From: Emydura subglobosa
Lineage: Eukaryota > Chordata > Testudines > Chelidae
Assembly (NCBI GenBank): GCA_007922225.1
Contig: ML679966.1
Coordinates: 54,618,742 to 54,682,741, forward strand
Reading direction: 5' to 3'
Length of the DNA: 64,000 nucleotides
Shown: positions 1 through 12,119 of the stretch, one piece after another
Position numbering within the stretch: position 1 is the stretch's first letter
Layout of the letters: every line of letters begins with the position of its first letter
The notes under the pieces: model-generated
Database searches by the model: none
What the model saw: only the letters and a program-made list of their open reading frames with translations
Told to the model about the DNA's origin: nothing
Translations under genes and position numbers: made by a program

Positions 1-29
1 AAATAAATACGTATGTAAATCCATTTTGG

Positions 30-116
30 GCTAGCTATTCAGCTGGTGTAGTCACAGCTCCATTGTTTTCAGCTGTTATGGTGACTTACACCGGTCCAGG
101 ATCTGACCCAGGATGT
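30..116. repeat. Short palindromic interspersed repeat, copy A
   Basis: The two ends are rough reverse complements: a left end reading cagctggtgtagtcac and a right end whose complement reads ggaccggtgtaagtcac, followed by a ggatctgaccca-type tail. The same layout recurs at 5308-5393 and 30772-30850. This looks like an old, short foldback family. I cannot name it from sequence alone. Confidence 0.4.
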
Positions 117-119
117 CTG

Positions 120-1250
120 TAAAAAAAAATAGACCATAAGGATGAGTATGATCCTTTCATTGGTGTGTGGCTAAATAAATTAGAGACCCAAAGCCTTCCA
201 TGGTGAATCAACCACGCACATCATGTTCCTGAATGCTCCATATGGCATTTGGATCTCTAGCTTAGCTGAAAAATATGTAAAAACCCCCCACATAGTTAGA
301 CCCTTACAGCAGCCCAAACACATGGTACTCCCCCCCCACTCCCCAGAATGACTGTTCCCCATAAAATGTACAGTTATCGCCTCTATCCTTACTCACAAGC
401 ACTGTCTCTCACTAAAAGGCACCCTTCTACTGTGCCATCTGTAACTCACCACATGTTCTCATATTAAAAAATGGCTCCCTGTCGGCTGCATGTCTAAGCA
501 TGCTTATATGCATTCGTTATTTCAGCTAAGATTGGCACTAATTCATGGGGGTGAAAATAAGCTCCAGTGATCATCCTTATGTAGGGCCAAGATTTGGATA
601 CACTTACTCAGATTGAATAGCACCTTACTTTACACACTATACAGTTGATTTTGATGGGACTGCTCAGGGATTAAAGTAGAACTCAATGTACATAAGGGTA
701 TTTCACAGTACTGGTCATTGGATAGTAATGTATAAAGATTTTGGTGTAAATGTCCCTTTTTTGCTCAAACTATTTGCTTGGTGGATGACACACAGAAAAC
801 TATTCAAGTTAACTAAATTGATTTGGATGGCTACTTAATTCCAGCCAAAAAAATTAATAGCTCCTCAAACACAATTTATTCCAATTTTCTGAGCTTTAGT
901 GCAGATATGACAGCAAAGAGAGAGAAACAATCATGTCCAGCAGTGATATATGATGATAGGGCTGTAGGTTGGCAGTGACAACACAAACCACAAAGCATCA
1001 GGATAAAATACAACATTATACACAAATACATATAGTTTGATTGTGATTTATTAAAGATGACACCTGGCTAGCAAGCAAACAATCCTGCTCCCCTCCCCAC
1101 CTCAACTTCCACAAATACCAAAGATCAAGTATAAACTTATTATAACCTCCCCACCCAGTTCTTCAGGTAGAATAGAAAATAGAAATACTATTAGCTAAAA
1201 ATAGCAATTGAAATCCCATTACAAATGTGTTTTTGAAGTATTACATTATA
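120..1250. other. Unique AT-rich DNA, no gene seen
   Basis: Only short chance reading frames are present, on either strand. No splice-bounded coding stretch, RNA gene or clear repeat was recognised. Confidence 0.5.
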
Positions 1251-2487
1251 AGAACATAAGCATGATCATATTGGGTCAGATCAATGGTCCATCTAGCCCA
1301 GTTAGTTGTCTTCCAACAAAGGTCAGTGGCAGATGCTTCAGAGGGAATGAAAAGAACAGGACAATTATATAGCGATCCATCCCCTGTCATCTAGTCCCAG
1401 CTTCTAGCAGTCAGAGGTTCAAGGACACCCGAAGCATGGAGTTGCATCCTTGACCATCTTCCTAACAGCCATTGATGCACCTATCCTCCATGAACTTATC
1501 TAATTATTTTCTGAATCCAGTTATTCTTTTGGCATTCACAACACCCTAGGGCAACCAGTTCCACAGGTTGACTGTGCATTGTATGAAGAAATAGGTCCTT
1601 ACATTTGTTTTAAACCTGCCGCTTATTAATTTCAATGGGTGACCCCATGGTTTTTGTGCTTTGTGAAGGAGTAAATAGCACTGCCTATTCACTTTCTCCA
1701 CACCATTCATGATTTTATAGATCTCTATCATACCCCCCCTTAGTAGTCTCTTTTCTAAGCTAAACAGTCCCAGTCTTTTTAATCTTTCTTCATATGGAAA
1801 GCTGCTCCATATACATAATCATTTTTGTTGCCATTCTCTACACTTCTTCCAGTTCTAATATTTATTTTTTTGTGATGAGGCAACCAGAACTGCACACAGT
1901 ATTAAAGGTGTGGGTGTACCAGGGATTTATACAAAGATATTATACTATTTTCTGTCTTATTATCTATCCTTTTCCTAATGGTTCCTAACAGCTATTAACT
2001 TTTTTGACTGCCACTTCACATTGAGTGGATGGGTTCAGAAAACTCTCCACGATGACTCCAAGATCTCTTTCTTAAGTGGTAACATCTAATTTAGACCCTA
2101 TCATTTTGTCTGTATAGTTAGGATTATGTTTTCCAGTATGCAATACTTTGCATTTATGAACACTATATTTCATCTGTCATTTTGTTGCCCAGTCACCCAG
2201 TTTTGTGAGATCCCTTTGTAGCTCTTTGAAATCAGCTTTGGACTTAAGTATCTTGAGTGATTTTGCATGGTCCACAAATTTTGCCACTGTTTGCTCACTG
2301 TTCACCCCTTTTTTCAGATCATTTATAAATATGTGGAATAGCAGAGGTCCCAGAACAGATCCTTGGGGGACCCTGCTATATACCTCTCTCCCTTGTGAAA
2401 ACTGACCGTTTTTTTCCTACCCTTTGTTTCCCATCTTTCAACCAGTCACTGATCTATGTGATCAGTCACTCTTATCTCCTAACTCAT

Positions 2488-3105
2488 GGGCAGTAGGTGA
2501 AGCTTCCCATCGGAGAGACTAACTCCCCGTCCCGCCTCTTTTGCTCGCTGCTATGCCCACACTCCATCCCTGTTCCACCCCAGGCCCTGCCCTGTCCCCC
2601 GGCTCCACTCCCTACCTGCTTGCCACATGCATGCCTCTTTCTCCTTTCCTCCTCCTCCCTGCACAGATTCCCTCGCTGCTGCTCACCACATCCCTCCTCC
2701 CCTCCCCTACTTGGCCCCTCTTCCACTTCTCCACACGTCTGTTCTCCCAAGACACCTGCCGCTCATGCTCTCCATCCCTCCCCTGAGCCGGGCTTATTTA
2801 TATGCACCATGCAGGTACCCGGGTGGCTGAGGAAGTGGTATCTGCTACTCAGCTTCCTGGCTTCATCTGTCATCTCCCTGGGGAGTCAAGTGACCCAGGA
2901 AGCTTGAGTAACAGATACTGCCTCCTCAGCTGCCTGGGAACCTGCATGGTGCATAATAAATCAGCAAAAACTTCCATCGGAAGCCCACTCCCAGCATGGA
3001 GAGAAAAAAGCAGGGCCACCATTGCCCAGGCGTCCAAGCAGCAGGTTGTCGTTGGCTGAGCTAAGGGAGGTTTAGCCTCCCCTTGGCTATTATACCCATC
3101 ATCCA
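2488..3105. repeat. GC-rich insertion inside the CR1
   Basis: CR1 similarity stops after the sequence ending ctaactcatgg and resumes near catgccctcactgctt. The intervening ~620 bases are far richer in G+C than the flanks. The part at 2530-2790 is strongly pyrimidine-biased on the plus strand, and the part at 2794-2961 is an inverted repeat. Overlapping open frames here are a by-product of base composition. No target duplication is obvious. Confidence 0.6.
2794..2961. repeat. Inverted repeat, 67-bp arms, 34-bp loop
   Basis: The arm 2794-2860 is about 85% identical to the reverse complement of 2895-2961. For example, tgcaccatgcaggt on the left pairs with acctgcatggtgca on the right, and tcagcttcctgg pairs with ccaggaagcttga. 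Transcribed, it would fold into one long hairpin. It forms the right half of the GC-rich insertion in the CR1. Confidence 0.85.
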
Positions 3106-3195
3106 TGCCCTCACTGCTTACTTTGCTTAAGAGTCTTTGGTGTGGGAGTTTGTCAAAGGCTTTCTGAAAATCCAGGTACGCTACATCAACTGTAT

Positions 3196-4155
3196 TATAT
3201 CATGCTTGCATTATTGGTGCACTCTACCTCCCTAATATCTTTCAAATCATACGCTCACTTATATACATTTGTGAGGGAGAAAAACAGCTACATCTTCTAA
3301 CCTGCAGCATCAGCACAGGATAATTCTCCACTCCCATGCGGCCATGAAAAGAGACATCTGCAGCACCACAGCGCCTCACAGAAGGCTGAAATATGGATTT
3401 GCCAGGAATGTTGCCAGTGCAGGTGTGGATAGTGTGGAATCTACTGTCCCCAGTTCATTTTCAGGAGAGCAATGGACCATGCCTGTTAATCCTGCGTAAC
3501 ACTTCAGTAGCAATATGCTTCCTGGATGTACACGTGTCTTGTCCTTATTTTAACTCAGGATGTTTTGATTAGCCCTGCAGTTCCTCGCAGTTACAAGGAC
3601 TGTATTTGGGCTCTGTTTACTTCCTCAGGCCTGGGCTTCAAATCCCTATGACTATCAAACCAAGAAGCTATATACTGCTTTGGATGACTACGTATCTACA
3701 TTTCCCTTTTACTTCTTGTTGTCACTATTGTTTAAACAATTTTAGCGCATGAGTCATACAAACTGACAATCTCAATTTTCTAAGTTGGGGACCTCGTGTC
3801 AGGCAATTATTTTACATGATATTACTGTTATCTCTCGTGATTGTGCAATTCCCCCTGTAAAAGAATAGCATTTAATGTGCAGAGAAGTGGAGGCAAAGAA
3901 CTGGTTGACAGAATATTACAGCACCTACTGGTAATAATTTTTATTCATTCTCATTTGAAAAAAATGCTCTAAGTTTTTTCTTTATATAAATGAATTTGCA
4001 TATATGTTTCTCTGGAGTCAGCCAGATGTTTTATGTTTACTCAGTGCTTGGCCAAGGTGCACAGCCAATGTTGAGTAAATTATGCTTTTCCAGCTTAGAT
4101 GTCCTGGAAAATAGACAGAATGCTAGAATTTACATGATTTCTGCATTCAAGTCTG
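3196..4155. other. Unique DNA, no gene seen
   Basis: No coding region or recognised repeat. Composition returns to AT-rich. Confidence 0.45.
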
Positions 4156-4272
4156 TAGTGAGTGGGTGTGGCCTCCCTCTGAAACTGACAGGGAGAAACA
4201 GGCCGGGCCTGTGGGGGCGGGGCCAGAGACTGCCTGTCCACCCTCCGGGAAGCAAGGGGGCGGGAGAGGAAG

Positions 4273-4280
4273 TATAAAAG
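4273..4280 (+). promoter_or_regulatory. TATA box of the LTR-like unit
   Basis: TATAAAAG sits about 75 bases downstream of a GC-box-like gggggcgggg. If used, transcription would begin near 4305 and run through the acidic open frame. This is sequence match only. Confidence 0.4.
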
Positions 4281-4476
4281 AGAGGCCCAGAAGCTCAGTC
4301 GGTGGCCAGCTCCTGGAGGGGAAGGATTTCTCTCCCCGCCCTCCAGAGCTGCCTGCGTCCTGATACCTGGGTGAGCGGACCAGGGCCTGCATTCAGGCGC
4401 CGGCAAATGAGCAGCGTGCGGCCTGGGCCCAGAGGTACCCCCAGATCTGACCACCCCACCAGACCCGGTGATCTAG

Positions 4477-4722
4477 AGGGGCCAAGACCTGGAGGAGCTG
4501 CCGGACGCAGATGAGGAGGAGGTGACTATACCGGGGCCAGACTTGGAGTTGCCCTTGGAGTTGCCAGAAGACGACACCGAGGCGCGGACACTGACAGGGC
4601 TGGACCTGGAGGAACTGCCCCGTGCCGACCTCCCTGCTGAGCTGCCCGACCTACCACCCCCTGACGATATCGAGGGGTTCTGCAACCTGCCCCTGGGCGT
4701 CTACCCTGATGAGGTCGATTAG
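4477..4722 (+). CDS. Acidic Leu/Asp/Glu/Pro-rich open frame of unknown function
   Basis: This frame is open for about 81 codons after a stop near 4474 and ends at a TAG at 4720-4722. It has no in-frame ATG, so any translation would start upstream or at a GTG. The product is dominated by Asp, Glu, Leu and Pro in a loose repeating pattern (DLEELPDADEEE, DLELPLELPEDD, DLEELPRADLPAELPD). No catalytic motif is visible. It may be a fragment of a retroelement structural protein, or simply an open frame in GC-rich repeat DNA. It is unlikely to be a host gene. Confidence 0.25.
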   Translation, partial: RGQDLEELPDADEEEVTIPGPDLELPLELPEDDTEARTLTGLDLEELPRADLPAELPDLPPPDDIEGFCNLPLGVYPDEVD

Positions 4723-4937
4723 ATGGTGGCACACCAGGTACCCAAGGGAAAGGGGGCAGGAAGTAACCCGGGGAGGGGCTCCCCAGTCCAGGGACTGGGG
4801 AACTGGACAGTGAGTCAGCGTCTTGCGGTTGGAACCCCGCTGACTCCGTGGCATACCCCTCTGCCATGGCTAGGGACCTGGGCTGGGACGCAGTGGAGTT
4901 GGGTGGGCCTGCGTTCTCCTCCCCCTTCCCTGACCAC

Positions 4938-4997
4938 CCCGCCGGGGGCCTCTAGACTGTGTGCTGTCCCGCCGGGGGCCTCTAGACTGTGTGCTGC
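4938..4997 (+). repeat. 30-bp tandem duplication
   Basis: Two adjacent, essentially identical 30-base copies, each containing gccgggggcctctagactgt, lie inside the LTR-like unit. Confidence 0.9.
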
Positions 4998-5132
4998 CCA
5001 TTGGAGCTCGGGCTATTGCCTTTGGACTGCCCTGCCTGAGCCCAGAGACTGTTTCCCTGCCCCAGGCTGGGCCAACACCTGCTGGAGCAGGATAGGGAGT
5101 GGGTGTGGCCTCCCTCCGAAACTGACAAGGAG

Positions 5133-8100
5133 GGATGGCCACCCATTCTACAAAGTCATTGAGAGTTCAGATATTCTTATTAATGAGCTAATCACAGATG
5201 GCTCAGAAATACCTGCTTCTCCTAAGTACACAATTAATCAGTGGCAAAATTTGCAGTCATAATGTTACTGTAATAGCAATAGCTAAATCAGATGAAGAAA
5301 AGTCTATGGACCAGATTCTCAGGTGGTGTAAACTTGTATGGCTCCACTGACACCAATCAAATTGTCTTTTTATACCAGCTGAGGATCTGACCCTATACTT
5401 TTATGATAGTAGTATTAAAAGTGTGTTATTACATGACAGTGTCAGATGATATTATGTCAAAAATATGCTTAGAGTGTGACATATCACAAAATCACCCAGA
5501 GAATCCTGACAAACTCAGCATAGTGAATTTCGATGAATATTTAGAAAAACATATGTTCATTGTCTGCTATTTATTCCAGCAGCCAGTGCTTGACTTATTT
5601 GTTTGTGTGTTTAACAATTTTTAAGACTTCAACATAATGTCATGGAACCAAATGTTTAGTACACTTTTGACTCAATATGAGGATTGTTTCTATTAGGAGA
5701 GAATTATTAGGCAACATACACAAGATGAATACATCATCCAGGTCTTCTACAAATGTACAATGCCACAGATAGGGTTAGAATAGGAATAATATTGAAAGCG
5801 AGAGCAGTAGAACTTTCCAAGACTCTGTCCATGGATCATTCTCAGAGTTCCACTCTTTTAGTTTTTTGCTTTTACGATTTTGCTTATTGCTCAGGCTGTA
5901 GGAGCTGTTCTAATATGAATATATAACTTTATCCCTGTCACAGAAATCCCTTTTGTTCCATCATATGTTCTCTAGGATTGTTCAAATGGGATAGATCTCT
6001 TGGCTGTTTGGAGCCACTGCAGAAGATATTGTGTCCTGCTAAGGCATCTTCACATAACTCTGGAGATAGAAAGAGGCCTCAAAGAAGCCAAAAATTGCCC
6101 CTAGAAGGCTCCCCTAGTTCAGGACTGGTGCAGGGGCAGTACAGATGTTCATACACACATAGCTCTCGGTGTAACAGCAGCTGGAAGAATAGCCGAACAG
6201 GGATGGGAAAGAGAGGGTCCAGATTAGGAAGGCAAATGCCTGGAACACTCTTTCTTCTAGCTATTGTGAGCTGTAGACAGCTTGCTGGCAGCTGTAGGGA
6301 AACTGCTACATATTAGAACAACTCCCAGAACAGCCAAGAATCTGGGAATTATGGCCTCCTTTGTCTCCCTTTCACCTTGGCTGTGCACCTCTCAGGAAGC
6401 ACAGCACAGAATATGCCCCGTCAGATCTAGGACCACTGTTTTTACCATAGAAAAGAATCTTCTTAGCAGTGAACAGCTCACTATTATCCAGTCGAAGCCT
6501 GCCTTAATTATTCCAGCATACTAATACTAATACTGGGCCAAATCCTGAAGTCTGGTCTTTGTTCAGTTTTTAACTTCAAGCCTTGGTCAGGCAAACTTCT
6601 ATGGATGAAGGCACATTTGGGTAAACCATTTGATTTCCATCTGATATACAACATAGATTTTTTTTTATTTGCTGTTACTTCTCTGTAAACCTCTTAGAAT
6701 CAAACTCCCTTCTTTGCTTCTCCTTCTTACTTTTCAAATACATCTAAAATCTTACCTTTTCTTTGAATTCTTTCAGCTAATGACCATCTGCTCTTTAGTG
6801 CTTTTCTTTATTGTAATCTATTTTATTGACTACTCATCATTCAAAGTTTGTTCTGCATGGTAGGATTCCTTATTGTATTTGTTCATGCCCTGGAATAATG
6901 CATTGAAAAAGTGCTATGAGATATTTAGGAAACACAAGTAGGAGATAACTTTGGCTTTAGGTCTCATCATCTGAAAGATAGCAAGCACCTCTAGCAGCAG
7001 AGACATTCCCAACCTGCCAAGGCCCAAATGTGGAACATAATGTGTGAAAAAGACCCAGACTAAGGGAGGAAGGATAATTTATACTCAGTATATCGTGGGA
7101 ATTATTCTTTTAGTGTGAATAACTTTCTCTACAACTTATATGATTTTTTATTTCAGGTATAAATAATTTTCAACCATTAAAGTGAGGGGACACCAAATCT
7201 GTGTGGGATGTAAGCAACTTTAGGAATAAAATGAATGAGATCTGCCCAAATTAAGTGTAGGATCTCAGAGCCCCAGATATTGGTTTAATACTCAATCAAA
7301 GTAGAGTGTCACTGATACAACTTCCTACAATAGTTTGACTCTCATTAGAGGTCTCTGTCTAGTCACTGCCTAGGTCCTTCCTGTTTGTGCTATAAAATGT
7401 GATGAGAACACATAAATAGAGTGGCTGTAGGTCACATTGCTTTCTGTACCTGAAAACTGGCAAGTGAACATTGGGTAGTTAACAGATTGCCAAATTCATA
7501 AATTTTAATCTGAAAGCAATTCCTTTTCTTAATGTAAGAGCTATCTAACAGTTCTTGAAGGGGTCTCTAGTTTATAGATTTTGGAAGTGAATGAGAAAAT
7601 GAATAAACTATATTCTTGCCTTTCTCTGTTGCTGTTAAGTTATTCACATAATGTTCCATTTTAATACAATTTATGCCTTTACCAGCATTTTAATGTTTCA
7701 CTGTAGAAGGGAAAAATGAGCCTTTTATCATTCATACTGAAAAAATTTAAACTTTAATCCACTCAGAATAAGTAATTGTTATTTGATCTTAAAGGATGAA
7801 ACTCATAAACTATGGAATGGCAGGGAATGAAACATACTTTATGGTGTAAATGTTACACTGTGTCTCCTATTTACCAAAGGGGCTAACATTACCTAGATTC
7901 ATTATAGTGAATCTTGGTGGCACTTGTATTAAACAGATTATTTTAATCCTAGATTAACCTCTTCAAGGCTGAATGATGTACCTGACATTCTCTTTTTGTT
8001 CAAGTGTTCATCTCATTTGAATCAACATTATATGAAAAACTAGCGACAGGACATATGCACATGCCAGCAGCGGTGAAGGGATTAATTAAGATTATCCCTA

Positions 8101-8690
8101 TGGAAAGGAGGGACTATGTAGGTGTAGGCAAGTTATCAGTAACTTGGATATATGGTTTTGTAATTATTTTTGAATCTTTGAAGAACAAGCTGCACTGCCC
8201 TCGATTCACTGGCTTAACTCAGATTTGAGCAGCTTTTAGTGCTCTAGGTACTTTTTGGCTCATTATCATCAGTTTCAAAGCAAAAATTTCCACTTACTAC
8301 ATACTGAAAAGAAACTATTTCTACCACTAATCTCACTAATATATTTCTACCCACTTATCTTGGGTCCTTTCCCATCACTCCATGATGTGAAGGGCTTGTA
8401 AAGCTGTTCTAACAGGACAGTTGGGGATTCCTAATGTGTTCGTGAATCTCAAGCTTCTGTGGAGCTGACTATGGTCTGGGAGAGCTTTTTACTGTGGGAT
8501 TATTGTGTAAAGAGCAGATAATTAAAACAAAACAAAAAGCTACCATGGCAACACCTGTAAATATATGCAAATTTTCAGACAGAGTAAATTCTTATGGCAA
8601 CTCATTGATGTTCCACTGTTGGGGGGAAATGTGTTACAACAAACTGCAAAATTTTAAATATGTGTTTAGGATTTGGTAATAAATATTTTG
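5133..8690. other. Mostly unique AT-rich DNA
   Basis: Short chance frames only. Apart from the palindromic repeat at 5308-5393, no coding exon, RNA gene or classifiable repeat was recognised. Confidence 0.45.
5308..5393. repeat. Short palindromic interspersed repeat, copy B
   Basis: The left end ggaccagattctcaggtggt mirrors the right end, whose complement reads ggtcagatcctcagctggt. The centre is a gctccactgacaccaat type. It shares its design with the copies at 30-116 and 30772-30850. Confidence 0.5.
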
Positions 8691-9256
8691 TAGAGCTGGT
8701 GAAAAGTCAGAGTATCCATTCTACAGTAAATTCAAAAATGTATTTAGGTTAAAACATCAAAATTCTTCACCAAGTGGATAGTTCAGAAAAATTTTGGTTT
8801 GGAAATGTCAAAATGTTTCATTTCAATATTTTCTGTCAGACTAAACATTTCCAAATCAGTTTATGGAAAAAAACTGCAACTTTTTGTCTCAGCTAAATTT
8901 GAGCTGCATCAATGGCATCCAATGACACACCCCAGTCATCAGACTCCCATAACACACCACAGTGGTTCAACCAGAGAGCAGACTGTGATGCATCATGGGA
9001 GATGTACTTCAGTCAGCGAACCAGGCCTGTAGTAGAGAATGAGGGCATGAGAAACCTGAACTATAGCTCCCATGAGAAAACATGTCAGCTCAGGTTAACA
9101 AAGATGAATGCTGACCTGACCCAAAACAAATTTTTCCCAATGGCAAATTAAAAAAATTCAGCATAATTGTAATTTTCCTGCAGAGGATTTTGATTCCATG
9201 GAAATTACGTTTTTCACTGGGATTTTTCCATCAAAAAGATTTTTCATTCAGCTCTG
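8691..9256. mobile_element. Foldback or MITE-like element with degenerate terminal inverted repeats
   Basis: The left end (tagagctggtgaaaag) and the complement of the right end (cagagctgaatgaaaaat) match imperfectly. Both sub-terminal regions are rich in aaaattt-like words, and the centre holds catcatgggagatgtac. No clean target duplication was seen. It is probably an old DNA-transposon derivative. The class is uncertain. Confidence 0.4.
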
Positions 9257-9894
9257 CTCTTTAGTGGTTGGTTTAAATACTGGAGGATATCTTTATTATG
9301 GAAAGGGTTTTTAAATTTTTTTTACATAAAAAAATTAGATTAGGTGGAGTTTGGAGCAGACATTAGACTTCTCAGGAGCCATCATTGCCATGAGATATCA
9401 TGAACTCCCCACTTTAAGATATGCAACCCTGAATAACTTTAAAACTATTACAGCAAGTGGAGCCACATGGGCCTATGAAAATATCTTGGGGCACAAATAT
9501 TCATTGAAACTTAACTAATGAGACTATTCTGAACGTATAGATTAGATTGAGATATTATGGAACAAAAAATGGCAATGATTTATTTTCCAATTTAAAAATC
9601 AATATTTATTTATTCCTAAAACTCACATATGACTGTCAGCCTTTATAGCTAAGTTCCCCCAAAATTTTCCAAAAGCCTCAGATATGCCACAAGACATTAT
9701 GACCTTTAAGAAATTTATTAAAGAATGTGACATGGAAGCCTGGGGATGAGTCAGTAATGGGCTTCTAATGAAAACAGTCATCATTAAATTATAGACTCAA
9801 TATTGTGGCTCCAAAATAACTAACTGGTGAGATAAGGATCTGTATACATTCCTATTGCTTGATATTATCAGCCCCTTGCCAAGCAATAGGGAGT
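9257..9894. other. Unique AT-rich DNA, no gene seen
   Basis: No coding region or recognised repeat. Confidence 0.4.
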
Positions 9895-10420
9895 GTTTCC
9901 TCTTATGATCCTTGGGACACGGTGGCCTGCCTCTTTAAAGGGCCAGGAGGCTTGGGGCTAACTAACCCTATTCAATTAACCATGTGCAATAATTAACTGC
10001 CTCCCAGTTTAATGGGTCTGAACTAATTGGGGTCAGGTGACAGCATGAAACACCTGAGTTTCATAAAAGGACCAAAAAAACTCAGTATGGGAGTAGAACT
10101 AAAGGGAGAAAGTTGGATCTGGAAGGCCACCTAAGCGTCAGAGCACTATCCTGGAGACAGGAAGACTGAAAGGTAGGCCAGAGGGCAGAAACTGTGTGGG
10201 AACTCCAGCGAAGGAGCCTGGGAATCAGGGTTGTATCCTAGAGTTAGAGAGACTTAAAGGTATCTCAAAAGGGACTGTGAACTGCGGCTGGAGCGTGGGC
10301 TGAAAGGACCACAAGTGGGGCAGAAGAAACTTATATTTGTGTGGGACTTTTGTTACCTCAAAAGGAAATCAAACTTTGATTGACCTAGGAGGTTGGCTGG
10401 GCCATGTGACTCACGGAGTG
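9895..10420 (+). mobile_element. LTR-like segment
   Basis: A change in composition, a ctttaaagggccagg block, a TATA-like cataaaagg near 10060, and a purine-rich leader-like stretch after it resemble the promoter half of a retroelement LTR and its downstream region. Termini and target duplication were not found, so the borders are approximate. Confidence 0.3.
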
Positions 10421-10679
10421 TTACCAGATTTGCCCATTACCTTGGGATGTGCTCATTTATAAGAGTTACTTTCCTGGGGGTAGAGGGGAGGGTTGTAATT
10501 ATATCACTGTACTGCTTGTGTCACTTGTGTTTTCATATGGAGCTTTATTTCTCCCTTCTGCAAGTCCCCTCCCAATAGAACTATCCTGTAGGACCTAAAT
10601 TTCCTAGGGCTGGGTTCCTCTAGCCCCAGATTCAGATAAACATCCACATATATACACACACACACATTCACAGATTAAC

Positions 10680-12110
10680 AGAGCGTGTCTGAGCGGACCG
10701 GGTTAATCAGCACTTCCAAGCTGCCACCCTTATATGCCACAGATTCAGCATGACCCTATCCCCACTTTCATGCTACAAATGTTCCAGTAGTAACCCTCTT
10801 AATGAGCATTCCCCACAGGATTTTTGGGCATTACAGGGATCTTTGGTTTAGGTAAAAGAAGCATTGCTGCAGAGCAAGATAGGGAAGTCAAGAACACGAA
10901 AGAGTAAATGAAATTTGGAGAGAGTTTGGCAACCAGCTTGATTATAAAAGTTACTTTATTGCCAGGTATATAAAACTTATGATACTAATAGTATAAGGAG
11001 AGAAACAACCAAACAGTTACAATATTACACAATTTCAGTTACGGTATTGGGGAAATCTAGCCCAAGTTTGCTTACAAAAGTCGGGTTTAGAAAGTTATAC
11101 CTGGAGTGAGAAAGAGAGACATCAAATTAGGTCTGAGGGAAAAAAGTGGGCTTAACCAGAGAAGAGAGAATGAGTGTTGGGGTCTCACGACTCAGAGCAG
11201 CTTGAACTGGTTAAAGGTTCCCAGGAGACAGGCTCTTCAGCTTAGGGTCCAGAGTGCTTGAGACAGGTGGAGCCCCCAACATGATCAGTCAGGAAAAGGT
11301 GAAGTCCTAGTGGAACTGATGCAGCTTTTGGAACTAGGCACCAGAACAGAGTTTTGAACTTGAACAGGGGTTTTTGTAGGGAAACTACAGTGATTCCAAG
11401 GAGAACACTAGGTTTGCTTACGGGTAAATAATGACTCAAGGAAGTATATCAAAGTCATTTTGTTTAGGCTGGACAATAGGAACTGATCATTCCTGGCTAT
11501 GGGGAATGTTACTTCGAGGGAGCTCACAATACAATCAGGCAGATTCAGTGTTTTGGATATCAATAAAGAATCTATGACTAGAATTGGTCTAACTGCTGAG
11601 CTGGGTGGGTGTAGGCATGGGTTCATTAACACCTGGAGCAGAAATCTCCCATTATGCCGTGCTTCCCTGATTCACTGATCTCAGAGTTCAGTGCGGTTCC
11701 TGCCTTGGAGCGTGGTTCTCCATTTGGTATGCTAATGAAGATACCCCTTTTGTTCCATCTTCGATGCAAATGAGGCTAGGGGAGTTGCCTTAATCCTGTC
11801 ACCCTTGTCCCAAGAAGTTTAGATGTGTCTCCCATTGCATTTTCATTGCTTTTTGTAAGTCTTTCTTCTGACCAGTTCTGGTTCAAGGAAGGCTGGGGTC
11901 GGGGGAAGTCCTTTGTGAGTCAGACAGGCTGGGTACTGCGCCCTGGCTCCCCAAGAACACAGAGCTGACAGGTAACAGGAGAGAGAGAAAATCCTGGAGA
12001 GGAGAGTAAATTAAGGTAGGGAATGCCTGCAGCATCATGCTTGGCCAACAAGGGGTGCTACATGGCAGGCAGGCCTTATGACAATCCTGTGTCTGCAACT
12101 GTCTAACGTC
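10680..12110 (-). mobile_element. LTR-like segment, minus orientation
   Basis: On the complement a polyadenylation signal (AATAAA, near 10960) lies towards one end of a long moderately GC-rich segment that differs from its flanks. This matches the layout of an ERV-type LTR read on the minus strand, possibly with adjoining internal sequence. No gag, pol or env reading frame is visible. Borders are approximate. Confidence 0.3.
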
Positions 12111-12119
12111 TGCCACCTG

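Larger units (their letters stand above)
1251..3195 (-). mobile_element. CR1 LINE, 5'-truncated, interrupted
   Basis: This is a minus-strand CR1 non-LTR retrotransposon whose 3' end lies at about 1251. On the complement, the block 1546-1731 encodes the usual CR1 C-terminal text (MIEIYKIMNGVEKVN, then RFKTNV and VNLWNWLP). The block 2040-2410 corresponds to the reverse-transcriptase part, with a disrupted form of the region between the PQGS and FADD motifs. Similarity resumes at about 3106-3195 after a GC-rich insertion (2488-3105). Many stops and frameshifts show an old, inactive copy. It is the same family as the copy at 20058-21725, with closely matching sequence in both. Confidence 0.85.
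4160..5132 (+). mobile_element. LTR-retrotransposon-like unit with short terminal direct repeats
   Basis: A GC-rich island of 973 bases is bounded by a 36-bp direct repeat (4160-4195 and 5097-5132; 34 of 36 positions identical, containing gtgggtgtggcctccct). Just inside the left copy lie GC boxes (gggggcggggcc) and a TATA box (4273-4280). These are followed by an acidic open frame (4477-4722) and a 30-bp tandem duplication. Part of it (about 4800-4920) resembles the reverse complement of 61365-61480, so it is a dispersed family. It could be a small non-autonomous LTR element or a remnant of a larger one. I do not recognise the family. Confidence 0.45.

Noticed and set aside
2497..2907. Overlapping 136-codon and related open frames
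   Set aside because: They lie in a pyrimidine-rich insertion and hairpin. Several frames are open at once on both strands.
4522..4722. Acidic 66-codon frame as a host gene
   Set aside because: There is no ATG start, it lies inside a dispersed repeat unit, and no motif is seen. Kept only as a low-confidence open frame.
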